A model generated the notes under the pieces. It was not told the origin of the DNA. It was given only the letters and a program-made list of their open reading frames with translations, and did no database searches. Source: Zoroaster sp. YZ-2022 (taxonomy: Eukaryota > Echinodermata > Asteroidea > Forcipulatida > Zoroasteridae). Taken from it: a stretch of 64,000 bases of DNA. Made by a program: the position numbers and the translations under genes. Positions 1-12,503 of this stretch are shown one piece after another. Location: positions 4,449,148-4,513,147 of the forward strand of contig CM055837.1 in NCBI GenBank assembly GCA_029582265.1, given 5' to 3'. Numbering within the stretch: the stretch's first letter is position 1; every line of letters begins with the position of its first letter.

Positions 1-740
1 TCCCATACGGAAAATGGTGTTTAAAATCGAGTGAGCACTGTTGTTGTGCAGCTGTTGTATTTGTAAAATTCCTATATTTTTCCTATAATTTTCTTGTGAA
101 GCCCTATATTGGCCCTATATTTTAGAGAAAAAAAGCCCTATAATTTATCCCTATAAATTGAAGCCCTGTTTATGACACACGTTCTTTTGGTTGCTAAACT
201 TGTAATGCTAACGAAAAATAGGTTACCAGCCAAATTTTCACCTGATGTGTATTGCTTTTTGCAGGTTCCCAGCTACATTTTGCTAAGCAGATAAGTTGCA
301 AAACATTAACTGCTAAGCAGTTATATAATGTCAGGCCCTGGACGCGCTCGGCTACTAATTAGTATAGAAACATGCTCACCGAGTTAAAAGTTTTACAGAC
401 ACTTATACAAGATAACGGTATTTGTTATTTCCAGCTATACAACGCTTTACAACGGTTGTTTCGGACAAGTATTAAAGTCCATTTACGATAACCCACTTAC
501 AAGTACCAACTCACGTCACTGCTTCAAATGACCTTTATCACAGTGCAGAAACGTTTTCCCCCATACGAATCAACAAGAGCAAATCGAGGCTGGAAGGTCT
601 GGCCCCTTGTATGCATTGCGATTCATTGGCTATACACTTGTGTATACAGGGAATCGGACAAAGATGGCCACCGATTGTTGATAAAGGATTATTATAGATC
701 ATTATAGATCGAAGTTTATATAGAACTTCGGAGTTTTGTA

Positions 741-896
741 AATGAATGCTGAAGACCATCAGAGCATATTTATTGAAACGTCGAGTTGTAACCACCAGTT
801 CTTTTCAGAACTTATTACTACTCAAGAGAATGTTCTACATGGTGTCACCGTAAACTGTATTTACTTATCCTTTTCGCCATACAAAGCTACAAATCT
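741..896 (+). mobile_element. Hammerhead-like small retroelement, copy
   Basis: Carries CTGAAGAC, a degraded stem II, GAAACGTCGAG, then CAGTTCTTTTCAGAAC, ACTACTCAA, ACATGGTGTCACCG and the tail CATACAAAGCTACAAATCTTA. It has the same order as the copy at 26641-26793 but is diverged. Confidence 0.6.
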
Positions 897-1018
897 TAAT
901 TTTGAAGATTACAACAAAATTAACAGGTATTCCAGCGGGTTTTAGCCTTATCGTCTGTTTCCTATTTATTATAAACACATCAGTCAGGGAAAACTCCAAA
1001 TACGGCAACGTTGCTGTA

Positions 1019-1303
1019 TACGGCAAGCGTATATTTGTTTTACACCGCAGCGACGGGTTTTGTGCAGTAAAAGTGCCAATTCCGGTCTTGAGAGAGAGAC
1101 TACGAAACCCTAGGCGCGCGACGATAGAAAACTCCAAGCTGCAGTCGACCATGGCGCTCTGCAGTGGAACTCATGGAGCCATTCCCTCTCCGTTGATGGT
1201 AGGGTTTTTTTGCGTGTCGAAATTCCCTTCGCGCGCATGCGTGCTGAATGGGTTCATAGTCTTGACACAAGGGCGGTGTAAAAAACAAATACGCATACGG
1301 CAA
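1019..1303. mobile_element. TIR element between GGCAACGTTG motifs
   Basis: Arms 1019-1048 (TACGGCAAGCGTATATTTGT...) and 1273-1303 (GCGGTGTAAAAAACAAATAC...) are inverted. The interior is GC-richer than the flanks. The outer AAATACGGCAACGTTGC recurs inverted at 3655-3752. Confidence 0.55.
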
Positions 1304-1488
1304 CCAGTTGCCGAATAATGCAACTTCCGGTGTGTAATTAATTAAACGCGAAATACAGCTATTAAGGGGCTTAAATTTATAGAAAACTACAGAATAACCG
1401 ATGTTTTTATTGTTTTGTGTCTTTAATTAAACATCTTAATCATTGTTCAAATCAATGTGGATAGGGTCATTTGGAATGTGTGGTATAG

Positions 1489-1521
1489 TGGGGTGGGGTG
1501 GGGATTGGGGATGGGGCGGGG
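1489..1521 (+). other. G-quadruplex-prone G tract
   Basis: At least six runs of four G separated by 1-3 bases lie in about 33 bp, meeting the usual G4 pattern. No gene is visible next to it. Confidence 0.5.
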
Positions 1522-2014
1522 TGTGACCAGTAAGGTGCGGCAGTAGAAATATGTGTGTAATTGGTGGATTGGGGAGAGGGGCTTGTGTCTTGATTGCTTG
1601 GTTACCAGCAGTGTAAGCAATCTACTTGGCAGTTGGCAGAAGAGCATGGTCTTAATAATTGAACAACTGTATTATTTACTATTAATGAAAATACGGACTT
1701 CTTATAATAAAAAAATACGAGACCATTTATTTTATATTTGTTTTTGTCCGTTGGTTCAAATCAAGTTAGAATAAAAATCAACACATACAGCACTCTGTAG
1801 GCAAGATTGTCAAATATTGAATTTCAGAAAAATTTTCAATTATTCCAGTAATTTGTTCACATGCTAATTATACAAAGCAATTTTTATAAGTAAGGTATTG
1901 ACAGAGCGAATGTTTTGTAGTTTTATTGAGGCGGATTGTAAAAACAAGGACTAGTAATTTTTGTATAATCACAAAGATCTGCTGTAAAAATTTTAATAAT
2001 TTCTCCATTTTAAT

Positions 2015-2225
2015 AAATATTGCTTTTGAATTTGATTAATTTACTAAATTGTGATTGCAATCACGTACTTAGTAAAATAAATATTTAGTAAATTAGAAAT
2101 TTAAATAAATATAAATATTTATAAAAATAAATATTGCTCTTGAATTTGACTCATTATTTACCAAGCTGTGATTGCAATCAAGTACTTATTAAAAATAAAT
2201 ATTTAGTAAATTATAAATTTGATGT
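2015..2225. repeat. Diverged tandem duplication
   Basis: AATATTGCTYTTGAATTTGA, then GTGATTGCAATCA and AATATTTAGTAAATTA, occur twice about 115 bp apart in A/T-rich sequence. Confidence 0.55.
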
Positions 2226-3654
2226 CATTACAAAGAAAGATTTAAATAAATCAAATTAAGAAAAATATCATTTGTTAATGTTGTTTAATTACTGTGTATT
2301 TTGTTCATGAAAGTTATAACTTATAACTGTTAAAACTGAAACCAACTTTAAAATGTATACAGGGTTGGAACACAATCTGTGATAATGGGAAGGTACAACT
2401 TTGATAAAAATGAAATATTGTTTTTAAATTTGCACTGCCATCATTGTCTGCTGATATGGATAAATGGAGAAGTGTACTATTGTACTTGTCTCGCTGGAAG
2501 TGAACTGACAATGGAATTTGCAGAATTCAACTCGGAAATAATATTTTGGTGGATGACTTTCGTAATGTTCAATTAGATTCTTTGTAAAGTTACTGGTGTT
2601 TTTGTACCTTCCCTTTATTGAATTTTGAAAGTGGTGTTGCCACAACTTCTTCAGCCTAATATAATGATCAGGTCACTAGGACGGGCCAAGTGAGGATTCA
2701 CCAGGTCCTCGGCCAAAGCCTTTCTCACCGTTGTCCATTGTCACTTTTCATCTCGTCTGAATTTCAAGCTCCTTTGCTTTCGTATTTCAAAGGTTTAAAA
2801 CTTTAATTATCACTATATATAGTATATATACCTTTTTTTAATTGGCTTTACCCGACAGCCCCCCCATCACATAAAAAAGCGTTAAAAAGCCCAAACGCAC
2901 ATGAAATTACATTATCGGACATAGGCCTAGGGATTTATACCCTATTTAGTCCCTACGGTATAAGTTTTTAAACGGCCAGAACAATGCTGCGGAGTTCGTT
3001 TGTGGTAACAAGAACGGCGATGGTTAGGTTTCTCAATATATTTCTTGGTACATGTCTTGTGTTTTCGCCGTCCTTTCTCACTTTCAACGTCAGCTTCAAG
3101 GCTATTTATCATTGTCAAAAGGTGTTGGCTTTAATCACAATGTATAAATGCAAAATATGTCTTTTTTTTAACTTCTATTTGTGTCCAATAATTGAGTTTT
3201 GTTTGTATAAATGTTGTCGTCGATTTTAGTTTCCCGCGCTTCCAGAGCTTTTCCCGCGAAGAGAGACGTTGATAATTTCCAATGTAGTATATATTTAAAA
3301 TATAATTTAAAAAAAGTGTTTACTCATATTAACATAAATAATGTTATTTGTTTAATTTTAATTATTATATTTTAGAGAACAACAACCATGTTTAAAGTTT
3401 TGTTTCATGAACCATGCGTAAAATAATAATCTTGATTGAGGATGTATTCTTGCACGTCAAAAATGGAGTCACACGTTAATCGTCGGATGGGCTAGAGTGT
3501 TGGTATTAAACGGTCGTTTGCAAGAAAATGCACAGATAACTTTTTGATGTGCGCAGATAGGAATTTGGGTAAGGAACCAAAGAACATATTTTTATGATTT
3601 TCACTAATCCAATTTTGCATATTTCGTTTCCCTTTTTGCGTTTGAATGAACCCT

Positions 3655-3752
3655 AACGTTGCCATATAATGAAACGTTGCCGTATTCAGCAACTCAAGGT
3701 TGCCGTATATAGCAACGTTGCCGTATTTGGAGTTTTCCCGGACTGACATTAC
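3655..3752 (-). repeat. GGCAACGTTGC repeat, inverted relative to 963
   Basis: The minus strand GTCCGGGAAAACTCCAAATA, then CGGCAACGTTGCTATATACG, matches 963-1024. Extra GTTGCCGTAT units follow. Confidence 0.65.
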
Positions 3753-4359
3753 ATTGGGAATCATGCAACTAACAAAATCCATGATTGCACCAAGTTTATT
3801 GCAAAACCTGGGGTGGTAAAAAAAATAAACAGTGTTGTTAATATTGGGTAACTCGTCCAATAATAAACACCACATGGAATAGTAAGTTTTTGATACCACT
3901 GCAGCAGTAGCTATGTGACAAAAAATTTCAAAATCAACAGATTCCAATACAACTGGTATCATTGTCAAGGTCTTGAATAGACGATTACAATGATATAACT
4001 AGTATTATAAGGATCATCTTCCTGTGACCAAAAATAAGGAAGTTATGACATGTTGAATCCGGCAATTTTAGGCCCGTAAATGGCAATCATTTTATAAGGA
4101 AAAACAAAAGAAATGTAAATTTGACTTGTGACCCGTTTCCTAGATTTTCTCGGATTCCATATCATAACTTTCTTAATTCTTGTCCGATTTTCAAAAGGTT
4201 GGTATCACTGGAATGCTTGGCAAAAGAGGAAGAATAATAACCTATTTCCAGGCTAATTCAACGATTAGTTTGTTTTGTAGTGCTGATTTACAAATAAGAA
4301 ATACAAAAAAAATGTGTTAAAAAAATAATAATAATAAATTAAAAAAATTATGGAAAAAA

Positions 4360-4655
4360 ATAAATTACTCAAATCTGAGGATTGTTTTCATATTTTTACA
4401 CTAAAATCTTCGAAAGCCTCTCATCCCTGATTTAATTTAATATTAAAACAATTTATAAATTATATTGGACTGGAAATATAAAACAAAATAATGAAAATAG
4501 ATTTTAAAAAATAGAGAAAAAATCACTCAAATCTGAGAATTTTTAATATTTATACTGAAATCCAGAAATTCTTATCCCTGATTTAATTAAACATTATAAA
4601 AAACAATAAATGATATTGGACTGGAAATATGAAGAAAAAAAATGAAATAAGTTCA
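4360..4655. repeat. Diverged tandem duplication
   Basis: CACTCAAATCTGAG, ATCCCTGATTTAATT and ATATTGGACTGGAAATAT occur twice about 150 bp apart. Confidence 0.6.
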
Positions 4656-5221
4656 TGAAAACTAATATTTAATATTGTGTTATGCCGATGTATATTACTT
4701 ATTACTATAGGTTTAAACGGACGATTTATCGGACTGAAAATTGGTAGGTCTATAGCGCGCTGAACGCGGCGCAATACAATCTTTGGTTGACATCGATGTT
4801 TGGGGAGTCCAAAAAACATAACTGGGAGACGTTCAATAGCCGTCAAAATTGGCCAAGAGGTAGAAAACAAGTATAGAAAAATGATATTTGTGGTTTGATA
4901 AGTGATATTACTCACCTTTTGGTAAATCGTCGATGGTTTTGATGAGCAAGAGCGAACCCAAATTTCGAGAATATTTTTTGGAAACTTCTAGATGCCGCAT
5001 TCAGAAAATTTGAGAACGAGGTTGAAGTAGAATATTTGATCTACGTCTTCGAAAAAAAATCTCCTGGGTACGTCAAAAAGAACAGCCTCAGCGAAACGTT
5101 ACAAAGCGCTATCTCCACGGTGTCTTCGCCACGGCGATTCAACCCGAGATTGAGGCCGCGGCCGAACAGATTTGCGACAATGCGTGGGATACGCACATAC
5201 CTACACTGCATGCATAATATT

Positions 5222-5527
5222 TCGGGCTGTGCGTTTTCGAATAATTTGGTAACCGGATATTCGGATTTTGATTTCGATCGAATATTCGATATTCGAAGGC
5301 CGCCGATTGTAAATTGCGCCACGTGATAAAATGAGCACGCACGATAATATGGTGGGGCCAAACATTGTAGACAAGGTAGGTATATGGGGGGGAGATAATG
5401 ATGGAAGCGCCAATATAAAAAAAACAAATTCAACAACTAATTTTTTTTCTTCGAATATTTGAACCGGAAAAACCCAACCGGATATTCGAACCATCAATCG
5501 AATATTCGGTTATTCGGCACAGCCCTA
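5222..5527. mobile_element. hAT-like MITE with 8-bp TSD
   Basis: The 306-bp element begins TCGGGCTGTG and ends CACAGCCCTA, a hAT-type terminal inverted repeat with one mismatch. Identical 8-bp ATAATATT copies flank it (5214-5221 and 5528-5535). The interior is rich in CGAATATTCG-type motifs. No transposase is present. Confidence 0.85.
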
Positions 5528-6082
5528 ATAATATTAGCCAGCAATACCTTTGGGTATCTTTTGGACACTCTGTTTGCGAAATGAACATCCTGTTTTATTT
5601 GTCACACACCTGCAAAAGTATTTGCATATTCCTTTTTGGGACGGTCTCAATAACAATTTTATCGCATGACCTGATTCTATAGCAAAATATAGTTTAAACA
5701 AGTTAGTCATTTATCTTCTTATATCTTTTTGATCTTTGTAGGTTGCTTACTGGAATGATATATGTTGACCCAAATTGTTACATGTCTTATCCTGTACTTT
5801 ATAACACTGATACTAGTACCAACTGTGTATAGTTGTCGACCACTTTGCATGTATTTAATTAAATAATTTGTACGGCACAATTTTTTCAGGTTAGAAGTGT
5901 TATTGTAGTCTCCCCTCCACCTAAAAAATGTTTTAAAGAAAATACTAAATAAAATCGTAAGCTACATGATAAAAATGGGTGGGGAAGAGGTGTGAACAAA
6001 GGTTTTACATTCTAGCGTACCCACCCATGGGTTTTTGTGAACTGTTCAATCTGAGCGCGCCTTCTAACTATGACATTATTTA

Positions 6083-6247
6083 ATCAAATAAACCACAAGG
6101 GAATCTGAGAAAGCGCATCAATAAATATAACAATTGAGTGAATAAAAACAAATTGTCAAGAGCAGGATTGGAACCTGCGACCTCCGGGTTTATGTGCCGG
6201 CGCTCTACCACTGAGTCATCCAGCCCTATGTATTGACGGTCTCCCTA
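6083..6247 (-). mobile_element. tRNA-derived SINE with 13-bp TSD
   Basis: The minus strand carries an A-box-like TGACTCAGTGGTAGAGC and a B-box-like GGTTCCAATCC, close to 6160-6226. A perfect 13-bp direct repeat ATGACATTATTTA flanks the insert (6070-6082 and 6248-6260). The anticodon arm does not fold as a normal tRNA. It lies about 280 bp before the SLC16 exon. Confidence 0.8.
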
Positions 6248-6524
6248 ATGACATTATTTATTTACTGAGCTATGTATAAAATCATCAAATAATCCATGAT
6301 CAATATTGAGTGTGGAGCCGACCGGGTCGTTTTATAGTACTGAGCCGACAGAATGGTCATGGCGTCTGACTGGATCCAGAAATTTGGAGACTGGTTGGTG
6401 AGCTCCGGGTACAGTATTCCGAAGGTCGTGGGCTCAAATACTGTTTCAATCAATTAATTCTGTGTTCACTCCAAAAACAGTGTTAGAATTCACCACATTT
6501 TGTCTTCTTTTTTTCTATTTCCAG

Positions 6525-7144
6525 CCTGGGCTGCATCACTTTGCTCCGGTCTTACCTTCATGCTATCACCAGTGTCTAGTATTTTAACCGACCGTATCGG
6601 CTGCCGTGCTGCAAGTGTCATCGGCGGCGCTCTGGCGTGTGGCGGGATGGTCGCTAGCTCCTTCGTCAAGCGAATAGAACTCCTTTATCTCACATATGGC
6701 GTCATGGTTGGTGCCGGGTTTTCAATAGCTTACACCCCATCACTGGTCATCTTGGGTCACTACTTCCGGAAAAGGATCGGTCTGGCGAATGGGATCGTGA
6801 CCTTCGGCAGTGGTATCTTCACAATTGTCTTGCCCATTGGGATGAAGGCCATACTTGAATCCATCGGACTGTCCAACACGCTGCGGGTGGTGGCCGGCTT
6901 GAGTTTTATCATGATGCTACTGGGAGCGATTGCATTCAGGCCGGTGGCGCTCCCGGCCAACTTCGACTTGAAGATTCTGGAGAGTTTAGCAGAGTCGGCA
7001 CCCCACGGGAAGCCAGCCCTAAGGAACTTGTTCGGACTCATTGACCTGTTGGACTTACATGTATGGAAGAAGAGAAATTATAGGATATGGGCCATTGGCG
7101 TTCCTGTTGCTGTCTTCGGTTACTTTGTTCCATTTGTTCATTTG
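6525..7144 (+). CDS. SLC16-like gene, internal exon (TM2 to TM7)
   Basis: The acceptor follows a pyrimidine-rich tract ending in ccag at 6521-6524. The exon opens after the first base of a codon, reads open for 206 full codons, and ends at TTG before gtaagt at 7145. It encodes about six hydrophobic segments and the large intracellular loop of the family. Confidence 0.92.
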
Positions 7145-9147
7145 GTAAGTAAATTTGTTTCTAATCTCAAAGATCAGAATAAGTCCGTAATAGCTTAAGT
7201 TTAATACTTAAAATGATCTGCTAATAGCCTAGCTAGTAACCGCTTAAATTCGTTTCGTTTTTCTTGTTGCACTGCCGTCCTTTGATTCGTTTTATTACAA
7301 CCTCGTTTAAAACAAGATTCCGCGAGGTTTCCAGAAGGTTTTCTTTTGGTCTCGAACTGCTCCGTTCATGTTACTTTGGTAAAAAAAAAATTTAAAAAAA
7401 GTGTCGATGTCACCCAAGGGTTTCCCGATTGGGGCCTATTGATATTTTCATTGGGAGGGTTTCAATCAGGATAAAAGTAACTCCCAATCAGGATATTTAA
7501 CATCGGCCCCGTGAGAGTTGCTTGTAAAAATGTTCTTTGTGTGGGAAGGGAAAGGGTTCGAATTCAGTTTCAAGGAGGTCTTGTGCCAGCCGAGTCGCAT
7601 TGTAGTGACGTATTTATATATAGCGACCAAGTAACTTGCAGACAGCAATTACGTGTTTAAAAGAGCTTTGATCATCTGCCCATTGCTGTTATTCTTCGTG
7701 CCGAATGTCTATGTCATAGTCGGGCACCTTGGTATGAATATGACTTACTTTATGTACTTTTGAATTTTGATTTAAAGATAAAACATGTCGACCAGCTTGG
7801 CCTCGGCGGCAACTCGGCCATCCTCATCACATGCATTGGGGCCACTTCCGGCCTGGCCCGACTATTTTTCGGCCGCCTCATCGATTCCCCAAAGGTCAAC
7901 CGGATCTACTTGCAACAGATCTCCTTCCTGGTCATCGGCGTGACCTCCACGCTGCTACCAATCGTCAGGAACTTCTACGCCCTTGCTGTCATGCTCTCGT
8001 TCATGGGGATTTTCGACGGTTGTTTTGTGATGCTGATCGGGCCGATCGCTCATGACGTGGCCGGCCCGGAGGATGCCTCTAAGGCGCTTGGGTTTCTCTT
8101 CTTCATGATGTCGTTTCCGATGACGGCAGGTCCACCCATAGCAGGTACGAATTGATATTTATTTAACCATGTTGAAACCAAACTCTGGGATGGCTAATAT
8201 TTCTAGTCATTACGATAGGGATCCGGGCCCATGTTCTGTAATTAGTCTGCATGGTCCATCGCTTGGTAAACTTGGAATCAACCGCTGTGGGGTAGTCACT
8301 AAGACACTATAAACTCTAAAGTCTGGCATTATACCACTGAATTATTAAAGAAATATTTGTATTGATCCTGAGGATCAAGAGATTGTTTCCAAGTGAGCTT
8401 GCATTTATTGCAGTTATAATTACATGTATGTTTACATGTATGTTTGTCATTTATATAATTCACATTATTTTTCATAATTCGGCTATTTTTCCAATTTCAG
8501 CTTAGGATTTGGAAGACGAGTGTTTTTAGTTCTGACTGATTTTTATTAACGAGTAATTCATATTTTGGTTCCATACAGGATTCATCTACGACAAACTACA
8601 AGATTACACGCTAGCGTTTCTTCTTGCTGGTGCACCCCCTATCATCGGAGCGTGCATTCTGTTCTTCGTCAGGCCCGAGCGACACGACCACACCCCGCTT
8701 GACGACATAAGTGTCGAGGAAGAAGACACGGAACAATCACGGACACTGCTGACAAGTTCAGACACAGAGGATTCCTCTCAGAATTCACCGTACGCCAGGA
8801 GGAAACTTGCCGACCTCGAAATCGGTGTGAGCCCCCTGCCCACTGAGGGTGTAGTGACGGCACTGCCCATTGAGGGTGTAGTGACGGTAGTGACGGCACT
8901 GCCCACGTTCCCACGGCCTATTCTCGCAGGGAGTATAAACGGTATACCCAGGAACATTTCTTCCCCAGCACTGTTGTCCAGCGACCCCCTCGGCTCGAGT
9001 GGTGTACCCGGCATGACCGGCAAGATGCCACGGTCAGGACGGCGGGTCACATACGGAGAAGTTGTTTTTCACGGAGAAATTCCAAATCCCAAACCGTTGC
9101 CAAAGCCAACTAGACTCTTAATATCAGAAAAGGTATCAGTGGTTTAA
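6525..9147 (+). CDS. SLC16 family transporter, MCT8/MCT10-like (5' partial)
   Basis: A major facilitator of the monocarboxylate transporter family in the plasma membrane. Three exons (6525-7144, 7778-8144, 8579-9147) join in phase with GT..AG borders and give about 517 visible residues ending at TAA 9145-9147. Exon 1 carries the family-like PSLVILGHYF and GLANGIVT segments and YRIWAIGVPVAVFGYFVPF (TM7). Exon 2 has CIGATSGLARL (TM8) and GIFDGCF (TM10). Exon 3 has AGAPPIIGA (TM12) and a long polar cytoplasmic tail. The TM8 Arg and TM10 Asp, which I recall as an essential pair in human MCT8, are both present. The best recalled match is MCT8/MCT10 (SLC16A2/SLC16A10), carriers of thyroid hormone and aromatic amino acids; the substrate here is inferred. 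The N-terminal exon with TM1 was not found in 1-6524, so the gene starts upstream of the window or behind a missed exon. An orphan SLC16 with another substrate is possible. Confidence 0.9.
7145..7777 (+). other. SLC16-like intron
   Basis: Starts gtaagt and ends tttaaag. No clear repeat or exon seen inside. Confidence 0.8.
7778..8144 (+). CDS. SLC16-like gene, internal exon (TM8 to TM11)
   Basis: The acceptor tttaaag is at 7771-7777. The phase-0 start continues the HL of the previous exon with IKHVDQLG. The exon ends one base into a Gly codon before gtacga at 8145. The segments GATSGLAR, FDGCF and GPPIAG are family-typical. GC content is clearly higher than in the flanking introns. Confidence 0.92.
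8579..9147 (+). CDS. SLC16-like gene, last exon (TM12 and C-terminal tail)
   Basis: The acceptor ccatacag ends at 8578 and completes the split Gly codon. TM12 (FLLAGAPPIIGACILFFV) is followed by about 155 polar residues rich in Asp, Glu and Ser, with an imperfect tandem repeat (GVVTALP units, about 8838-8905). The stop TAA is at 9145-9147. A candidate AATAAA lies at 9545-9550. Confidence 0.9.
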
Positions 9148-9671
9148 AACTGCGCTATTTTAAAGAAAGTAGGCTTTTAGCAACACACCAATCCGAAAGT
9201 CCCACTGTAGTCTTTGGTCAAGACGTCTTTGAGAAAATGTGTTCGCATTGCACAGAATTGTTTGGATAGCGTGACGAAATCGCAATTCCATAAACGTCTT
9301 GGCTCAAGACTATCATGTAGGCGGGACCGAGGTATTATGGCTTCATCTTATTGGTCTATCCGTGCTGTGATTGATAGGCCAGACCGGTGGGAAATTGTTA
9401 CCTTGACAACAACATTTGACAAATCCAACTGCAGAGATGGTTTAACAAAGTTTTGCAATGTGTTAAAAATTCAAAACTATGAAGCTGTAGATTTGCGTTG
9501 ACACCATTGATTTTAAATGACGAGGTCCTGATGTACTAATGATTAATAAATCGACGTTTCGACCAGCATCCTCTGGATATCGTCAAGAAGCAAGAACCTG
9601 ATGGCGCTACAATGGTGACAATCACCGTCTTCACACAAGTCAATTCGTAATGAAATTTTTTGTTTAATTTA

Positions 9672-9696
9672 ATATATATATATATATATATATATA
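9672..9696. repeat. (AT)n dinucleotide repeat
   Basis: About 12 AT units, 530 bp past the SLC16-like stop. Confidence 0.9.
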
Positions 9697-10326
9697 AGTA
9701 TCTTGCCATGTTCCCGAGTGTGCGTTATGAATACAGTTTGACAATTATTTTCACTTAATGTTGACGTACATTGGGGTAATAATTATCCATCCAACCATGT
9801 TTTCGATGTTCGCACCAAAACAGAAATTTTGTGTTTGCATACACCATAACAGTGTGGTTGTCAGAATAGATTAATCTTTGATCTCTCTGGGAAGAGGGTC
9901 GCCTATTGGCGCTGAACAATAGGCAGTGAGCCAGCACTGAGCTAGCCATGTTGGTGCTCCCAATACGAAAGGAACACAAACGAATGTACAAAGGAACACA
10001 CCCACAAACTGCAATGTGTGGTTTATGCGAGTACCAACACAGCAGACATCATTGCAGTGGTTTCAATGTAAGTGCATGGCCTTCTATCTAGTCAGTGTAA
10101 TAGAGATCAGCGGTTGGTGCATAAGATCGATCACGTAGTGATTAGATCCCGTCAACCGTTAACTTTGTATGTTTTTGTGTGGCCTCTGCATTATCTGTTG
10201 TTATAGGCGACGTGAATATTAGTAAAATGCAACTAATTATTCTTATAGATCAATCGATAAAAACACGAAAAATAATCATAGGTAAAAATTACGAGTAAAA
10301 ACCTGTAATATAAAAATATATTAATT

Positions 10327-10468
10327 GTTGTTATTTGTATAGACCCAGGGGAATTGCACCCGTGAACGCTATAGAATTTGAACAAAATAACATTGTTATG
10401 AAAAGCGCATTGGGACATTATGTGAAATGCGCTATATAAGAATGGAACATTATTATTATTATTATTAT
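10327..10468 (+). mobile_element. SINE/LINE 3' tail fragment
   Basis: AAAGCGCATTGGGACATTAT, then GAAATGCGCTATATAAGAAT and (ATT)n, is the widespread 3'-tail module of invertebrate non-LTR elements and SINEs. No ORF is left. Confidence 0.6.
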
Positions 10469-10867
10469 GAAATGCCAAAGTACATAAATACAAAATCGTG
10501 TAAAAGTTAAAGCGGTTTACTTCTGTATGTCTTCCTGTACATAATAATGCACATACTTATTTTACTGTACTTAACAAGGGCGGACCCATGACGGCTGCAA
10601 AAAGGGGAGGATGTAGGGAGAAAGCGTTGTCACATTTCAACATGTTTTATTTGGATTATGGTCAAAAAGAGGGGAACACGCCCCTCCTCCCTCTAGTCCC
10701 ACTGGGTCCGCAACTAAGTACTGGGTTCAAACGTTTTGCGAAAATATTAGAATGCTTCGGTAGGAACAGTCACAGTTAAGAAAAGTCCACTCCAACAGCA
10801 TCAGAGCTGAAACGACTGTGACGTAAATAAACTGTCTGTGAAAAAATTCCTTTGCTTTCCACCAGGA

Positions 10868-11330
10868 GCCAATTGTACAGAGCTGTTAAGCACACAAATC
10901 TGCTGAGCACATAAAAGTTATGCTTAGCAAAAATAGGTTACCAGTGAATTTGTCATGTAATGTATACTACTCAAAACAATTTAGGGAACACCGGAATAAT
11001 CTCAGTTAAAGCAAGATCATTTATTTCAGATAAACACAATGTTTCACAAAATTGATGAGAAACAACTGCACAATGAAACGGATGATAAAGGATGCATGTA
11101 GTGATTACACATTTCATGACATGACTACTGAAAGAGAGAGGGGGTTGCAAATGAAAATCCAGGTTCATGGAACATTTCAAACCTATTTGATGTTAGAAAT
11201 CCGGTGTTCCCTAAATTGTTTTGAGTAGTATATATTGCTTCAGGTTGGTTCTCAGCACAATTTCTCTTAGCATGTGAATTTGCTAAGCAATATTATCTGC
11301 TAAGCAGCCCTATGAAATTGGCCCATGATC
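10868..11330. mobile_element. Foldback element interrupted by a TA-MITE
   Basis: Outer halves with GCTTAGCA/TGCTAAGC arms (10868-10964 and 11231-11330) are split by the 266-bp MITE at 10965-11230. The right end is CTATGAAATTGGCCC, as in related foldback copies. Confidence 0.65.
10965..11230. mobile_element. Tc1/mariner-type MITE, copy 1
   Basis: TIRs of about 30 bp (TACTACTCAAAACAATTTAG, then GGAACACCG) bound the element, with TA at both borders. It has no transposase. Copy 2 at 31996-32261 is nearly identical. Confidence 0.85.
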
Positions 11331-12503
11331 AGAGCAGCACGTGATTAGACCCTTATCGCGCAGAGGCCGCCATTTTTGTCTGATTCCCTGTATACGCAAG
11401 AGCGACTTTAGCGCTGTTCTCAATACACAAAATGGGGCCATCCTTATTTTCCTTCCAGCCTCGGTTTGGTGACTTGGATTTGTATGGAAGAAAAGAAAGA
11501 TGGCTGCATCTTGAAAAAGCTATAGGTATATTAGCCGCGCTACTTACTATAGTCATTTTCTTGCTTTTAAGAAACGTGGGAAGATGAAAAAACGTTTTAA
11601 AACAAATCAGATTATATATTTCCAGTGAACTGGTCATTGTTTGAAATTTATGTATAAATGCCACATTGCGTACAATAAAAAATATTGTAAATTGTTGATT
11701 TTATTATATTAAATGTGGAAGTTTATCAAATGCAGAAATTGTTGTGTATACATGTAATTTCTTGTAGAAAATGAGGAAAATGTACCCATTGATTTATTAT
11801 TCCCCTCCCCTCTAGCTCTCCATCTAAGTTATCCTAACAAATCCATTGATCCACTTATTTCCGTCGCCCGCCAAAGTTCAATAGAGGGCGCTATAGAAGT
11901 AAACATGCGATGTCTTGGGTCACATTTCGGTACTCTTCCCCCTACACATTACACTTATGTCATGGATACTAAATAGTGGCATAGATAGGATTTTTTAAGG
12001 AGAGTCACTGCCGGAACAAGAATTTCGTGGTAAACTGGGCTCTCAAATTCGATGTCTTTTTTTTTTTCTAGGACTAGGAGCACCTGTGGTGGGCCACGGC
12101 GTTCTTGTGCTTGCATGCACAAAGTTGAGTAGGCCTGCCGAGAATACCCAGCACGATTCCATTTTAATCGAGGCTGTCTGGGTTGATTTCGAAGCTTGAG
12201 TGCATGCTGTTCAGAAAACCAATATAGTTGTTTGTCTAAGCCTTGTGCTGTTTGTTTTATTTACAGTGAAGTAATGGCTGATATAATGGGAAGTATCGCG
12301 ACAAACTCTGGGATTGGGTGAATAATATTATCCCAGTACAAAATGCACCATTGCAAATTTTCAAATGTCAATGTTTTTGTTTCTTGATCATCATAATTAA
12401 TGTTAAACTCAAAGAGGGCAGCAGATGTTTCACCATACACGTACACGACGATAAATCAGTGAGTTAGTGGGTGGTGTATCACTAGAGGGCGGTATACATT
12501 AGC

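Larger units (their letters stand above)
1320..3650. other. Gene-free A/T-rich stretch
   Basis: Holds a G-rich tract (1489-1521) and a diverged tandem duplication (2015-2225). The frames are short and have no coding character. Confidence 0.6.

Noticed and set aside
902..1318. 138-residue frame sharing SVRENSKYGNVA with a reverse frame at 3492-3968
   Set aside because: The shared peptide comes from an inverted copy of a GGCAACGTTGC DNA repeat; there are no splice or family signals.
4991..5436. Overlapping frames in both directions near 5.0-5.5 kb
   Set aside because: They run into the hAT-like MITE, and the palindromic CGAATATTCG content opens frames on both strands.
6160..6226. Functional minus-strand tRNA gene
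   Set aside because: The A and B boxes are present but the anticodon arm is malformed and the unit lies inside a SINE with a 13-bp TSD.
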